From Mycobacterium sp. IDR2000157661 (GTDB lineage: Bacteria > Actinomycetota > Actinomycetes > Mycobacteriales > Mycobacteriaceae), in the NCBI RefSeq assembly GCF_022317005.1, contig NZ_CP081006.1, positions 3,906,001 to 3,970,000 of the forward strand: a DNA stretch of 64,000 bases. The letters run 5' to 3'. The translations under genes and the position numbers were made by a program. Shown here in pieces: positions 7,999-18,982 of this stretch. The notes under the pieces were generated by a model. It made no database searches. It saw only the letters and a list, made by a program, of their open reading frames with translations, and was not told the origin of the DNA. Numbering within the stretch: the stretch's first letter is position 1; the number at the start of each line of letters is the position of its first letter.

Positions 7999-9266
7999 CC
8001 GAACCGCCCTGGGTCGAACACGTCATCTGGTGGCATCTCTACCCCCTCGGCTTCGTCGGGGCCTATCCCGCCGAACGGGCGCCCACCCCCGACGAACACC
8101 GGTTGCGCCGCATCGTCGACTGGCTGGACCACGCGATCGCACTCGGCGCGTCCGGCATCGCGTTGGGCCCGATTTTCGCCTCGCGCACCCACGGCTACGA
8201 CACCACCGATCACTACCGGATCGACCCGCGACTCGGCACCGACGACGACTTCGACGTGCTGGTCGACGAGGCACACCGGCGCGGCCTGCGGGTCCTGCTC
8301 GACGGGGTGTTCAACCACGTCGGCACCGAGTTCGCCGCCACCGAGTGGCTGCGGCGCGGCGGTGCCGAAACCTTCGAGGGCCACGGTGACCTGCTCGCGT
8401 TGGACCACGACAACGCGGCCGTCGTGGACTACACGGTCGGGGTGATGACGCACTGGCTAAACCGCGGTGCCGACGGTTGGCGACTCGACGCCGCCTACGC
8501 CGTGGCCGACCGGTTCTGGGCGCAGGTGCTGCCGAGGGTGCGCGCCGAGATCCCCTCCGCCTGGATCGTCGCCGAGATCATCCACGGCGACTACGCCGCA
8601 CGGGTCCGCGCATCGGGATTCGATTCGGTGACGCAGTACGAGCTGTGGAAGGCGGTGTGGAGCGCCCTCAACGACGGCAACTTCCACGAACTGGACTGGG
8701 CGCTGGTGCGGCACAACGAGTTCCTCGACACATTCGTGCCGATGACGTTCGTCGGCAACCACGACGTCACCCGCATCGCGAGCAGACTCGACGACGTCCG
8801 GCACCTCGACCACGCGCTGGTGTTGCTGTTCACCTGTGGCGGTACGCCGAGCGTCTACGCAGGCGACGAGTACGGCTTTCGCGGCGTCAAGGAGGAGCGG
8901 TTCGGCGGTGACGACGCCGTGCGGCCGGAGTTCACCACGCCACCGCCCGACACCGGCGCACCCGGTGCGGACATCTTCCGGTTGCACCAGTACCTGATCG
9001 GCTTGCGCAGGCGACATCCCTGGCTGCACACCGCCCGCACGGCGCCGCTGCGACTGACCAACCGGCAGTACGTCTATCGCTCACACGCCGGCTCGGAAGC
9101 CTTGGTCGTCGCGCTCAACATCGACGACGCACCGCTGTCGGTCTCATTGGCCGAACTGGGTGTCGACGTCGGAGAAATCGTCGCCGGCTCGGGAGCACCG
9201 CCGGCGGACGTGGTGAGCACCGTCGACGTCGCGCCGCACGGCTGGGTGATCATCGAGCCGCGGTGA
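7995..9266 (+). CDS. Alpha-amylase family (GH13) glycosidase
   Basis: A 423-residue cytoplasmic GH13 enzyme with a (beta/alpha)8 barrel. The four conserved regions are visible: DGVFNHVG (region I), GWRLDAAY with the Asp nucleophile (region II), WIVAEIIHGD with the acid/base Glu (region III) and FVGNHDVTR with the transition-state Asp (region IV). A short beta domain closes the chain (LRLTNRQYVYRS...). No signal peptide is present, so the substrate is probably an internal alpha-glucan or maltooligosaccharide. GTG 7995 overlaps the deaminase stop by 4 nt. The last 17 bp overlap the convergent DUF1810 gene. Confidence 0.88.
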   Translation: MTEPPWVEHVIWWHLYPLGFVGAYPAERAPTPDEHRLRRIVDWLDHAIALGASGIALGPIFASRTHGYDTTDHYRIDPRLGTDDDFDVLVDEAHRRGLRVLLDGVFNHVGTEFAATEWLRRGGAETFEGHGDLLALDHDNAAVVDYTVGVMTHWLNRGADGWRLDAAYAVADRFWAQVLPRVRAEIPSAWIVAEIIHGDYAARVRASGFDSVTQYELWKAVWSALNDGNFHELDWALVRHNEFLDTFVPMTFVGNHDVTRIASRLDDVRHLDHALVLLFTCGGTPSVYAGDEYGFRGVKEERFGGDDAVRPEFTTPPPDTGAPGADIFRLHQYLIGLRRRHPWLHTARTAPLRLTNRQYVYRSHAGSEALVVALNIDDAPLSVSLAELGVDVGEIVAGSGAPPADVVSTVDVAPHGWVIIEPR

Positions 9267-9711
9267 GCAGTTCGACGGTCAGCGGGTCCTCCTCGCCGCC
9301 GTAGTATTTGGCAAGCACCTCCCGGAACACCGAATCATCCTCGGCTGCACGGGCGAACAACGTCATCGACGAACGCACCTTCAGGTCGTCGGGCGAGCCG
9401 AACAGATCGCGCGCCGACACGCGTCCGCTGCTCGCGACCAGCCGGGCGCACTCGTGCAACCGCGGCCCGAGCACATCGTGGGCGAGGTACGCGCGAGCCT
9501 CGTCGAGGGACGACACCCCGTATCGCTCGGCCATCACACTGCGTCCCAGCCCGCGCAACTGCGGGAAGACGAACCAGATCCAGTGCGTGCTCTTGCGGCC
9601 GGCGCGCAACTCGGCGAGCACGGAGTCGTAGACCCTGTCCTGCTGGTCGACGAACCGCTGCAGGTCGAAAGGGTCGGGGCCGCTGTTCGCTGACGATTTG
9701 TCTTCTGCCAT
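9250..9711 (-). CDS. DUF1810 family protein
   Basis: A 153-residue protein of the DUF1810 (calpastatin-like) family. It has the signature DPFDLQRFVDQQDRVYDSVLAEL at the start, then HWIWFVFPQLRGLGRS, LDEARAYLAHDVLGPRL and DDLKVRSSMTLF. Function is unknown; the domain is widespread and acts as a stand-alone cytoplasmic protein. The ATG at 9711 is preferred over an upstream TTG at 9759 because the family alignment begins just after it and the TTG would overlap the start of the divergent cyclase gene. Confidence 0.8.
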   Translation of the reverse strand: MAEDKSSANSGPDPFDLQRFVDQQDRVYDSVLAELRAGRKSTHWIWFVFPQLRGLGRSVMAERYGVSSLDEARAYLAHDVLGPRLHECARLVASSGRVSARDLFGSPDDLKVRSSMTLFARAAEDDSVFREVLAKYYGGEEDPLTVELLTAAR

Positions 9712-9758
9712 CTCGTCGGCAAGTTTCGCAGGCCAGCGGGGTTGTAGTGTGCGATTCA

Positions 9759-11939
9759 ATGACGACGACCACCCCGCCGGACGTGTCGACCCAGCCCGAG
9801 CACGAGCCCCCGCCCAGACGGCGCACTCCCCGGCGCCGATTCTTGTCGCGGGTCAGCATCCAGTCCAAGTTGTTGGTGATGCTGCTGGTGACCAGCATCC
9901 TGTCCGCGGCCGTGGTCGGCGCCATCGGATTCCACTCCGGACGCACCTCGATTCGGGCATCGGTGTTCGACCAGCTCACCGAGATCAGGGGGTCTCAGAG
10001 CCGGCAACTGGAGTCGCAGTTCCGCGACCTCGAGAACTCGATGATCGTGTGGACCCGCGGTGCGACGACGACCGAGGCCATCGAGGCGTTCACCACCGCG
10101 TTCGACCAACTCGACACCGCGACCATCAACCCGCAGCAGTGGCAGTCGGTCGTCGACTACTACACCGACCAGTTCGGCGCCGCCAAGGAGCGCCAGACCG
10201 GCACCGACCTCGACGTAGACGCCCTGCTGCCCACATCGAACGCCGCCAGGTATCTGCAGGCGTACTACACCGCGCCGTTCGGCCGGTCGGACAAGGCGAT
10301 CGACATCGCCGACGCGCGCGACGGTAGCCCGTGGTCGGCGGCCAGCGCCCGCTTCAACGACTTCTTTCGGGAGATCGTGCAGCGCTTCCAGTTCGAGGAT
10401 GCGCTGCTGCTCGACACCAGGGGCAACATCGTCTACAGCGCCCACAAGGGCGTCGACCTGGGCACCAACATCCTCACCGGCCCGTACCGCGAGGGTGGCC
10501 TGCAGGAGGCGTATCAACAGGTCCTTACGTCGAACGCCGTCGACTATGTGGGGGTCACCGATTTCGGCGACTATCAGCCCGCCAACGAACCGACGGCGTG
10601 GATGCTGGCCCCCACCGGGCCCAGCGGCCGGGTGCAAGGCGTACTGGCGCTGCAGTTCCCGATCTCGAAGATCAACAACATGATGACCGTCAACCGCCAG
10701 TGGGAGGCGGCCGGCATGGGTGAGACCGGCGAGACCATCCTCGTCGGACCCGACGACCTGATGCGCTCCGATTCGCGGCTGTTCCTGGAGGATCCGGAGC
10801 AGTACAAGGCCGATGTCGTCGAGGCGGGCACTCCTCCCGATGTGGCACAGAACGCGATCCGGCAGGGCAGCACCACCTTGGTGCAGCCGGTGACCAGCGA
10901 GGCGACGCGTCGGGCGCAGCGTGGTCAGACCGGCACCATTATCGAGGACGACTACCTCGGCCGCCGGACGCTACAGGCGTACGCCCCGGTCGATCTGCGC
11001 GGCCTGCACTGGGCGATCATCGCCAAGATCGACACCGAAGAGGCGTTCGCGCCGGTGCTCAAGTTCACCCGCACACTGGTGCTGTCCACCGCGTTGATCA
11101 TCTTCGTGGTGTGCCTGGCCGCGATGCTGCTCGCCCGGCTCTTCGTCCGGCCGCTGCGCCGGCTCGAGGCGGGCGCACAGCAGATCAGTTCGGGTGACTA
11201 CCACGTCGCGCTGCCGGTGCAGTCCAAGGACGAATTCGGCGATTTGACAGTGGCTTTCAACGACATGAGCCGCAACCTGGCGATCAAGGAGGAGCTGCTC
11301 ACCGAGCAGCGGATGGAGAACGACCGGCTGCTGCTGTCGTTGATGCCCGAACCCGTGGTGCAGCGCTACCGCGAAGGCGAGGAGACGATCGCCCAGGACC
11401 ATCAGAACGTCACCGTGATCTTCGCCGACATCGTCGGACTCGACGATCTCGGCGACGAGCTGACATCGGAGGAGCTGTTGGCCATCGTCAACAAGTTGAC
11501 GCGCCAATTCGACGCCGCGGCCGAGAGTTTCGGTGTGGAATCCATCCGCATCCTGCACAACGGATTCCTGGCCAGTTGCGGGTTGTCCGTGCCGCGCCTC
11601 GACAACGTCCGCCGCACCGTCGATTTCGCCGCCGAGATGCAGCGGATCGTCGACCGGTTCAACGCCGAGACCGGCAACGACCTCGCGCTGCGCGCCGGCA
11701 TCGACACCGGCACCGTCTCCAGCGGCCTGGTCGGTCGCTCCACGCTCGCCTATGACATGTGGGGCGCGGCGGTGAACCTGGCCTATCAGGTGCAGAGCGG
11801 ATCGCCGCAGCCCGGCGTGTTCGTCACCTCCCAGGTCTACGACGTGATTCGCGACAGCAGGCGCTTCACGTCGGCGGGCACGATCTCTGTCGACGGCGAT
11901 GAACAGCCGATCTGGCGTCTGGTGGAGCGCGACTCATGA
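9759..11939 (+). CDS. Membrane class III nucleotide cyclase homologue with HAMP domain, degenerate active site
   Basis: A 726-residue protein built like M. tuberculosis Rv2435c: a basic cytoplasmic N-terminus, TM1 (about 33-52), a large extracytoplasmic sensor region, TM2 (about 441-464), HAMP (about 465-515) and a C-terminal class III cyclase domain (about 551-700). The first metal Asp is kept (IFADIVGLD), but the second metal site reads RILHNGFLAS where active enzymes have K-x-x-G-D, so Asp is replaced by Asn and the purine-binding Lys by Arg. The transition-state segment DMWGAAVNLAYQ keeps Asn but has Gln for Arg. Catalysis is doubtful; a regulatory role is possible. Its stop overlaps the start of the MscS-cNMP channel gene. 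Confidence 0.85.
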   Translation: MTTTTPPDVSTQPEHEPPPRRRTPRRRFLSRVSIQSKLLVMLLVTSILSAAVVGAIGFHSGRTSIRASVFDQLTEIRGSQSRQLESQFRDLENSMIVWTRGATTTEAIEAFTTAFDQLDTATINPQQWQSVVDYYTDQFGAAKERQTGTDLDVDALLPTSNAARYLQAYYTAPFGRSDKAIDIADARDGSPWSAASARFNDFFREIVQRFQFEDALLLDTRGNIVYSAHKGVDLGTNILTGPYREGGLQEAYQQVLTSNAVDYVGVTDFGDYQPANEPTAWMLAPTGPSGRVQGVLALQFPISKINNMMTVNRQWEAAGMGETGETILVGPDDLMRSDSRLFLEDPEQYKADVVEAGTPPDVAQNAIRQGSTTLVQPVTSEATRRAQRGQTGTIIEDDYLGRRTLQAYAPVDLRGLHWAIIAKIDTEEAFAPVLKFTRTLVLSTALIIFVVCLAAMLLARLFVRPLRRLEAGAQQISSGDYHVALPVQSKDEFGDLTVAFNDMSRNLAIKEELLTEQRMENDRLLLSLMPEPVVQRYREGEETIAQDHQNVTVIFADIVGLDDLGDELTSEELLAIVNKLTRQFDAAAESFGVESIRILHNGFLASCGLSVPRLDNVRRTVDFAAEMQRIVDRFNAETGNDLALRAGIDTGTVSSGLVGRSTLAYDMWGAAVNLAYQVQSGSPQPGVFVTSQVYDVIRDSRRFTSAGTISVDGDEQPIWRLVERDS

Positions 11940-13336
11940 GCGACATCCTGGGATCGGCGTGGTTCTACTGGGCCGTCTCCGTCGCGATCGGCTTCCCGGT
12001 CGCCCTGGTCCTGCTGACCGAGTTGCACAACGCGCTGCGCCGCCGGGGCAGCTTTCTGGCGCGGCCGGTGCATCTGGTGCGCAACTACGTGGTGCCGTTG
12101 GTCGCGCTGCTGGTGCTGCTGGTCGGGGCGCTGCAGATCTCGGGGGAATCCACCACGGTGCGCGTCGTGGCGACGGTGTTCGGCTTCGTCGTCCTGGTGC
12201 TGCTGCTGTCGGGAACGAACGCGACGCTGTTTCAGGGCGCACCGGAAGGCACGTGGCGCAAACGAATCCCGTCGATCTTCCTCGACGTCGCGCGCTTCGC
12301 GCTGATCGCGCTCGGTGTGGGTCTGATACTGGCCTACATCTGGGGCGCCAACATCGGCGGTCTGTTCACCGCGCTCGGGGTGTCCTCGATCGTGCTCGGC
12401 CTGGCGCTTCAGAACTCCGTGGGGCAGATCATCTCCGGTCTGCTCGTGCTCTTCGAGCAGCCGTTCCAGCTCGGCGACTGGATCCAGACGCCGACCGCGC
12501 GAGGGCGGGTGGTGGAGGTCAACTGGCGAGCCACGCACATCGACACCGGCGCCGGACTGTTGATCATGCCGAACTCGGTGCTTGCCGGCGCCTCGTTCAC
12601 CAACTACTCGCGACCGCCGGGGTCACACGCGCTCACGGTGACGACCACGTTCGCGGTCGACGACCCGCCCGACGACGTGATCTCGATGCTGAACCGGGTG
12701 GCGGCCATGCTGCCGCAACTGCGCGCCGACGCCATGCCGTCGAGCGTGCACGTCGGCGGCCTGTCGTACCTGACCAGCGTGCCGCTGAACACCCCCGCCG
12801 ACGACTTGGCCACCAAAACCACGTTTTTGCGGTGGGTCTGGTACGCCGCGCGGCGGGCCGGACTGCATCTGGACGAGGCGGAAGACGAATTCGAGACGAC
12901 GCAGCGGGTGCAGCGGTCGCTGCGGGCGGTGGCGCCGACGTTGCGCCTGAATCAGGCCGAGCAGGACGAGATCGTCCCCCACGTGCGCGTCACCCGCTAC
13001 GGCACCGACGAGTATCTGCAGGCTTCCGGTCAGGTGCCGACCCGGATGATGTTCATCGTGAGCGGTCGGGTGCGCCTGGTAGCCGTCGGCGACGACGACG
13101 TAGTCATCGAGATCCGTACGTTGGAGACGGGTGATTTCCTGGGCCAGACGACCCTGACGCGCGAACCGGTCACGGCGTCGGCCTATGCGCTCGAGGAGGT
13201 CACCGTGGTGCAGATCGAGCGCGATCGCGTCGAAGACCTGGTGGCGCGCAAGCCGCTTCTGCTGCACGACTTCGGCCGGGCGATCGAGGAGCGCCGGGCC
13301 ACCCTTCGGCGGGCGCTGGCCGCGGCATCCGACTGA
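11936..13336 (+). CDS. MscS-type mechanosensitive channel with C-terminal cyclic-nucleotide-binding domain
   Basis: A 466-residue inner-membrane protein like M. tuberculosis Rv2434c. Several N-terminal helices lead to the pore helix and MscS core VSSIVLGLALQNSVGQIISG (about residues 146-165), then LFEQPFQLGDWIQ of the beta domain with MPNSVLAGASFTNYSRP. After about residue 340 a cNMP-binding beta barrel follows (VTRYGTDEYLQASGQVPTRM, SGRVRLVAV, LETGDFLGQTTLTREP). The usual phosphate-binding G-E-x-G/A-L...R-x-A-x reads GDFLGQTTLTREPVTASA, so cyclic-nucleotide binding is plausible but not certain. The 4-nt ATGA overlap with the cyclase gene argues that both work together. Confidence 0.88.
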   Translation: MSDILGSAWFYWAVSVAIGFPVALVLLTELHNALRRRGSFLARPVHLVRNYVVPLVALLVLLVGALQISGESTTVRVVATVFGFVVLVLLLSGTNATLFQGAPEGTWRKRIPSIFLDVARFALIALGVGLILAYIWGANIGGLFTALGVSSIVLGLALQNSVGQIISGLLVLFEQPFQLGDWIQTPTARGRVVEVNWRATHIDTGAGLLIMPNSVLAGASFTNYSRPPGSHALTVTTTFAVDDPPDDVISMLNRVAAMLPQLRADAMPSSVHVGGLSYLTSVPLNTPADDLATKTTFLRWVWYAARRAGLHLDEAEDEFETTQRVQRSLRAVAPTLRLNQAEQDEIVPHVRVTRYGTDEYLQASGQVPTRMMFIVSGRVRLVAVGDDDVVIEIRTLETGDFLGQTTLTREPVTASAYALEEVTVVQIERDRVEDLVARKPLLLHDFGRAIEERRATLRRALAAASD

Positions 13337-13344
13337 CCCGCGTG

Positions 13345-14598
13345 ATGAAGCGACGCCTGCCTCGACTGCGCGAACTGGCGCCGCTGGTCACGATTCGACG
13401 GCCGCAGTGGAATTCGACGCAGCGCAGGCTGGCCGCCGCGCTCACCATCGAGGACCTCAGGCGGATCGCCAAGCGCCGCACACCCAAGGCCGCGTTCGAC
13501 TACACCGACGGCGCCGCCGAGGCGGAGTTGTCGCTGGCCCGCGCTCGACAGGCCTTCCGCGACATCGAGTTCCACCCGTCGATCCTTCGTGATGTGGCGA
13601 ACGTCGACACCGGTGCGACGGTGCTCGGCGGCCACGTGGCCGCGCCGTTCGGCATCGCGCCGACCGGATTCACCCGGCTGATGCACACCGAGGGCGAGCT
13701 CGCCGGTGCCCGCGCTGCCGCCCGTGCCGGCATCCCATTCTCGCTGTCGACGCTGGCCACGTCGTCCATCGAGGATGTCAAGGCGGCGAACCCGCACGGG
13801 CGCAACTGGTTTCAGCTCTACATGTGGAAGGACCGCGAGCGGTCGATGGCGTTGGTGGAGCGCGCGGCGGCGGCCGGCTTCGACACCCTGCTGGTCACCG
13901 TGGACGTCCCCGTCGCGGGCGCGCGGTTGCGCGACATCCGCAACGGGATGTCGATCCCGCCCGCGCTCACGCTGCGCACCGTGCTCGACGCAGCGGCCCA
14001 CCCGCGATGGTGGTTCGATCTGCTGACCACGCAACCGCTGTCGTTCGCCTCTCTGGATCGCTGGCCGGGCACCGTCGCCGAGTACCTCGACACCATGTTC
14101 GATCCCACGGTCACCTACGCCGACCTGGCCTGGATCACCGAGCAGTGGCCGAACAAGTTGGTGGTCAAGGGTATCCAGACGCTCCACGACGCCCGCGCCG
14201 TCGTCGACCTGGGTGTCGACGGCATCGTGCTCTCGAATCACGGTGGCCGACAACTCGACCGCGCACCGGTGCCGTTCCATCTGTTGCCCAGCGTGGCCCG
14301 CGAGGTCGGGGCGGACACCGAGATTTTGCTGGATACCGGCATCATGTCGGGCGCCGACATCGTCGCCGCGATCGCCCTCGGTGCACGATTCACGATGGTG
14401 GGGCGGGCCTACCTGTACGGGTTGATGGCCGGTGGTGAGGCGGGTGCCGATCGGGCGATCGCGATCCTGAACGAGCAGGTCGTGCGCACGATGCGGCTCC
14501 TCGGGGTGACCTCGCTCGCCGAGCTGGGGCCGCGGCACGTCACCCGGTTGCACCGGCTCTCCCGCGGCGTGTCGGCCTCCCGCACCGAGTCACCCTAG
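13345..14598 (+). CDS. lldD: FMN-dependent L-lactate dehydrogenase (LldD2 type)
   Basis: A 417-residue alpha-hydroxy acid dehydrogenase very like M. tuberculosis LldD2 (Rv1872c). It starts with the conserved LTIEDLRRIAKRRTPKAAFDYTDG, binds FMN through APTGFTRLMHTEGELAGARA and VVKGIQTLHDARAV, and carries the catalytic base in LSNHGGRQLDRAP (His), followed by DTGIMSGADIVAAIALGA. It should oxidise L-lactate to pyruvate at the membrane face and pass electrons to the quinone pool. ATG 13345 follows a GTG at 13342. It starts 8 bp after the MscS gene, so the three genes probably share a transcript. In M. tuberculosis the equivalents are far apart. Confidence 0.93.
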   Translation: MKRRLPRLRELAPLVTIRRPQWNSTQRRLAAALTIEDLRRIAKRRTPKAAFDYTDGAAEAELSLARARQAFRDIEFHPSILRDVANVDTGATVLGGHVAAPFGIAPTGFTRLMHTEGELAGARAAARAGIPFSLSTLATSSIEDVKAANPHGRNWFQLYMWKDRERSMALVERAAAAGFDTLLVTVDVPVAGARLRDIRNGMSIPPALTLRTVLDAAAHPRWWFDLLTTQPLSFASLDRWPGTVAEYLDTMFDPTVTYADLAWITEQWPNKLVVKGIQTLHDARAVVDLGVDGIVLSNHGGRQLDRAPVPFHLLPSVAREVGADTEILLDTGIMSGADIVAAIALGARFTMVGRAYLYGLMAGGEAGADRAIAILNEQVVRTMRLLGVTSLAELGPRHVTRLHRLSRGVSASRTESP

Positions 14599-14790
14599 GC
14601 ACTTCTTCCCCACAGGTCACACGGTCGATCATCGGAGCACGAGGCCGGGCCGAGTCGCAATCGTTAGCCAACCGCGACGTCGCAACCGCATGTCACGGCG
14701 CGGCGCGGGCCCGCCCGGCGTGTTTCATTACCCAGGAAAGCGACGGCAATTGCTTTGTGGCATGCGATGAAAGGTGGGTTGGTTGCCGTT

Positions 14791-15795
14791 ATGAAATTCA
14801 TGGAGAGGTACCGAGGTACCGGTACAAGACTGTTGCGCAGGATGGCGGTGGCCGCGCTTGCGACCGTGGCGCTGCCCGGGCTGATCGGGTTCGCCGGGGG
14901 GTCGGCGACTGCGGGAGCGTTCTCCCGGCCGGGTCTGCCGGTCGAGTATCTGGATGTGTTCTCCCAGTCGATGAACCGCAACATCCGGATCCAGTTCCAG
15001 GGCGGCGGTCCCCACGCGGTGTATCTGCTCGACGGCCTGCGCGCCCAGGACGACTTCAACGGCTGGGACATCAACACCCCGGCGTTCGAGTGGTACTACC
15101 AGTCAGGTCTGTCGACGGTGATGCCGGTCGGCGGGCAGTCCAGCTTCTACACCGACTGGTATCAGCCGTCGCGGGGCAACGGCCAGGACTACACCTACAA
15201 GTGGGAGACGTTCCTGACCCAGGAACTGCCGGCATGGCTGCAGGCGAACAGGGGCGTCGACCCGAACGGCAATGCGGTGGTTGGTATCTCGATGGCAGGC
15301 AGCACGGCGCTGACCTACTCGATCTACTACCCGCAGAAGTTCGTCTACGCCGCGTCGCTGTCGGGTTTCCTGAACCCGTCCGAGGGCTGGTGGCCGATGC
15401 TGATCGGGTTGGCGATGAACGACGCCGGTGGCTACAACGCCGAGAGCATGTGGGGTCCGTCCTCGGATCCGGCGTGGAAACGCAACGACCCGATGGTCAA
15501 CATCGGCCAGTTGGTGGCCAACAACACCCGCATCTGGATCTACTGCGGCACCGGCACCCCGTCGGAGCTGGACAGCTCCGGTGGCGGTGGCAACCTGATG
15601 GCCGCCCAGTTCCTCGAGGGGTTCACGCTGCGGACCAACATCACCTTCCGCGACAACTACATCGCCGCGGGCGGCACCAACGGTGTCTTCAACTTCCCGG
15701 ACCAGGGAACGCACAGCTGGGGCTACTGGGGTCAGCAGCTGCAGATGATGAAGCCTGACATCCAGCGGGTGCTGGGGGCGCAGGCCAGCGCCTAG
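14791..15795 (+). CDS. Antigen 85C-like mycolyltransferase, secreted
   Basis: A 334-residue preprotein. The first 43 residues are a signal peptide ending ATAGA before the mature start FSRPGLPVEY. It transfers mycolic acid between trehalose monomycolates and to arabinogalactan outside the membrane. The triad is Ser124 (GISMAGS), Glu233 (FLEG) and His265 (THSW) in mature numbering; Cys209 of the Ag85 reaction pocket is present (YCGTG). The Cys87-Cys92 pair of Ag85A/B is absent and PSEGWWPMLIGLAMND matches Ag85C. Compared with Ag85C there is a Gly-rich loop insertion of about five residues before the catalytic Glu (SELDSSGGGGN). A plausible ribosome site AAAGGTGGG lies somewhat far upstream; ATG 14800 is an alternative start. 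Confidence 0.93.
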   Translation: MKFMERYRGTGTRLLRRMAVAALATVALPGLIGFAGGSATAGAFSRPGLPVEYLDVFSQSMNRNIRIQFQGGGPHAVYLLDGLRAQDDFNGWDINTPAFEWYYQSGLSTVMPVGGQSSFYTDWYQPSRGNGQDYTYKWETFLTQELPAWLQANRGVDPNGNAVVGISMAGSTALTYSIYYPQKFVYAASLSGFLNPSEGWWPMLIGLAMNDAGGYNAESMWGPSSDPAWKRNDPMVNIGQLVANNTRIWIYCGTGTPSELDSSGGGGNLMAAQFLEGFTLRTNITFRDNYIAAGGTNGVFNFPDQGTHSWGYWGQQLQMMKPDIQRVLGAQASA

Positions 15796-15820
15796 GGACA
15801 CCGCCGAGATCCACCCACTA

Positions 15821-15858
15821 CAGGGAGCCTGCCGTAACCCCGAACGGCAGGCTCCCTG
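15821..15858 (+). terminator. Stem-loop terminator after the Ag85C-like gene
   Basis: A perfect 15-bp inverted repeat (arms 15821-15835 and 15844-15858, CAGGGAGCCTGCCGT type) around an 8-nt loop, 26 bp after the stop codon. There is no U tract, as is common for mycobacterial terminators. It separates the mycolyltransferase gene from lon. Confidence 0.8.
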
Positions 15859-15971
15859 CCATGTGTGGGGTACGCCGAATGAGCAGCCATGGCCGTTGAT
15901 CTGCCGCCACTGCGACCAGGAATGCTCTTTCGCGTCCAGCCGAACGAGGGAACAAACACCGATGCCCCAGG

Positions 15972-15992
15972 GTTGAGTCCATTCGACTGAAC
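15972..15992 (+). promoter_or_regulatory. HAIR-like HspR operator upstream of lon
   Basis: GTTGAGT-N7-ACTGAAC at 15972-15992 resembles the HspR binding site CTTGAGT-N7-ACTCAAG, matching 6 of 7 and 5 of 7 bases with the exact 7-bp spacing. It ends 12 nt before the lon ATG and partly precedes the ribosome site. HspR represses lon in Streptomyces, so heat-shock control is plausible. Confidence 0.5.
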
Positions 15993-16004
15993 TTTGGAGG
16001 ATTG

Positions 16005-18365
<2,361 letters not shown>

Positions 18366-18413
18366 CGCCCGCACTGGGTGCGTGCATTCACCGGATTCGG
18401 GTACAGATCCGCC

Positions 18414-18602
18414 GTGAGGTTCGTGCTCGATGTGCATCTGCCCGACGACGCCGACGTGTCCGCGGAGGTCGGGCGGATCCTGCGGTACTGGGGCGGGGCG
18501 ATGAAGGACCTCGACGACCTCGAACCCGGCGACAAGCAGGACGTGTACGACGCGGCCTACAACCGGGTCGGGTCCTGGTCGGTGAGCGCGGATACCGAGT
18601 AG
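18414..18602 (+). CDS. Small conserved hypothetical protein
   Basis: A 62-residue acidic protein starting at GTG 18414, 48 bp after lon. The sequence RFVLDVHLPDDADVSAEVG is followed by ILRYWGGAMKDLDDLEPGD and an acidic C-terminus. Codon use fits the neighbours, and the opposite strand lacks a comparable gene. No motif identifies a function. The protein has no signal peptide or membrane segment. Confidence 0.6.
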   Translation: MRFVLDVHLPDDADVSAEVGRILRYWGGAMKDLDDLEPGDKQDVYDAAYNRVGSWSVSADTE

Positions 18603-18631
18603 CTGTCGGCCCCTGGCGCTACGGTCCTGCC

Positions 18632-18964
18632 ATGGCCTACGACGAGGAACTCGCCGACCGGATCCGCGAGTTGCTGGGCGCCGAGCGGGGCGTCGAGGAG
18701 AAGCGGATGTTCGGCGGGCTGGCGTTCCTGATCAACGGCAACATGGCGGTCGTCGCCAGCGGACAGGGCGGCCTCATGGTGCGGGTACCACCCGAGGAGA
18801 CCGAGAAGTTGCTGGCGCGCGACCATGTCGAGCCGATGGTGATGGCGGGCCGGCAGACCCGGGGCTGGTTGCGGGTGGCCCTCGACGGCGTCAAGACCAT
18901 GCGCCAACTGCGGCCGTGGGTCGGCCGCGGCGTCGACTACGCGAAGAGTTTGCCTCCGAAATAG
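18632..18964 (+). CDS. TfoX N-terminal domain protein
   Basis: A 110-residue protein made of a single TfoX-N domain: an N-terminal helix (EELADRIRELLGAE) followed by KRMFGGLAFLINGNMAVVAS, the family hallmark, and LMVRVPPEETEKLL. In Gammaproteobacteria TfoX activates competence genes, but the isolated N domain in actinobacteria has no known role. It sits in a run of small plus-strand genes after lon with a 29-bp gap and is probably transcribed with them. Confidence 0.85.
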   Translation: MAYDEELADRIRELLGAERGVEEKRMFGGLAFLINGNMAVVASGQGGLMVRVPPEETEKLLARDHVEPMVMAGRQTRGWLRVALDGVKTMRQLRPWVGRGVDYAKSLPPK

Positions 18965-18982
18965 CCGGGGTACGCGCCGCAG

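Noticed and set aside
14599..14790. Searched for a small gene or terminator between lldD and the Ag85C-like gene
   Set aside because: Neither a convincing hairpin nor a short frame with coding character is visible in these 192 bp; only the promoter of the Ag85C-like gene is expected here.
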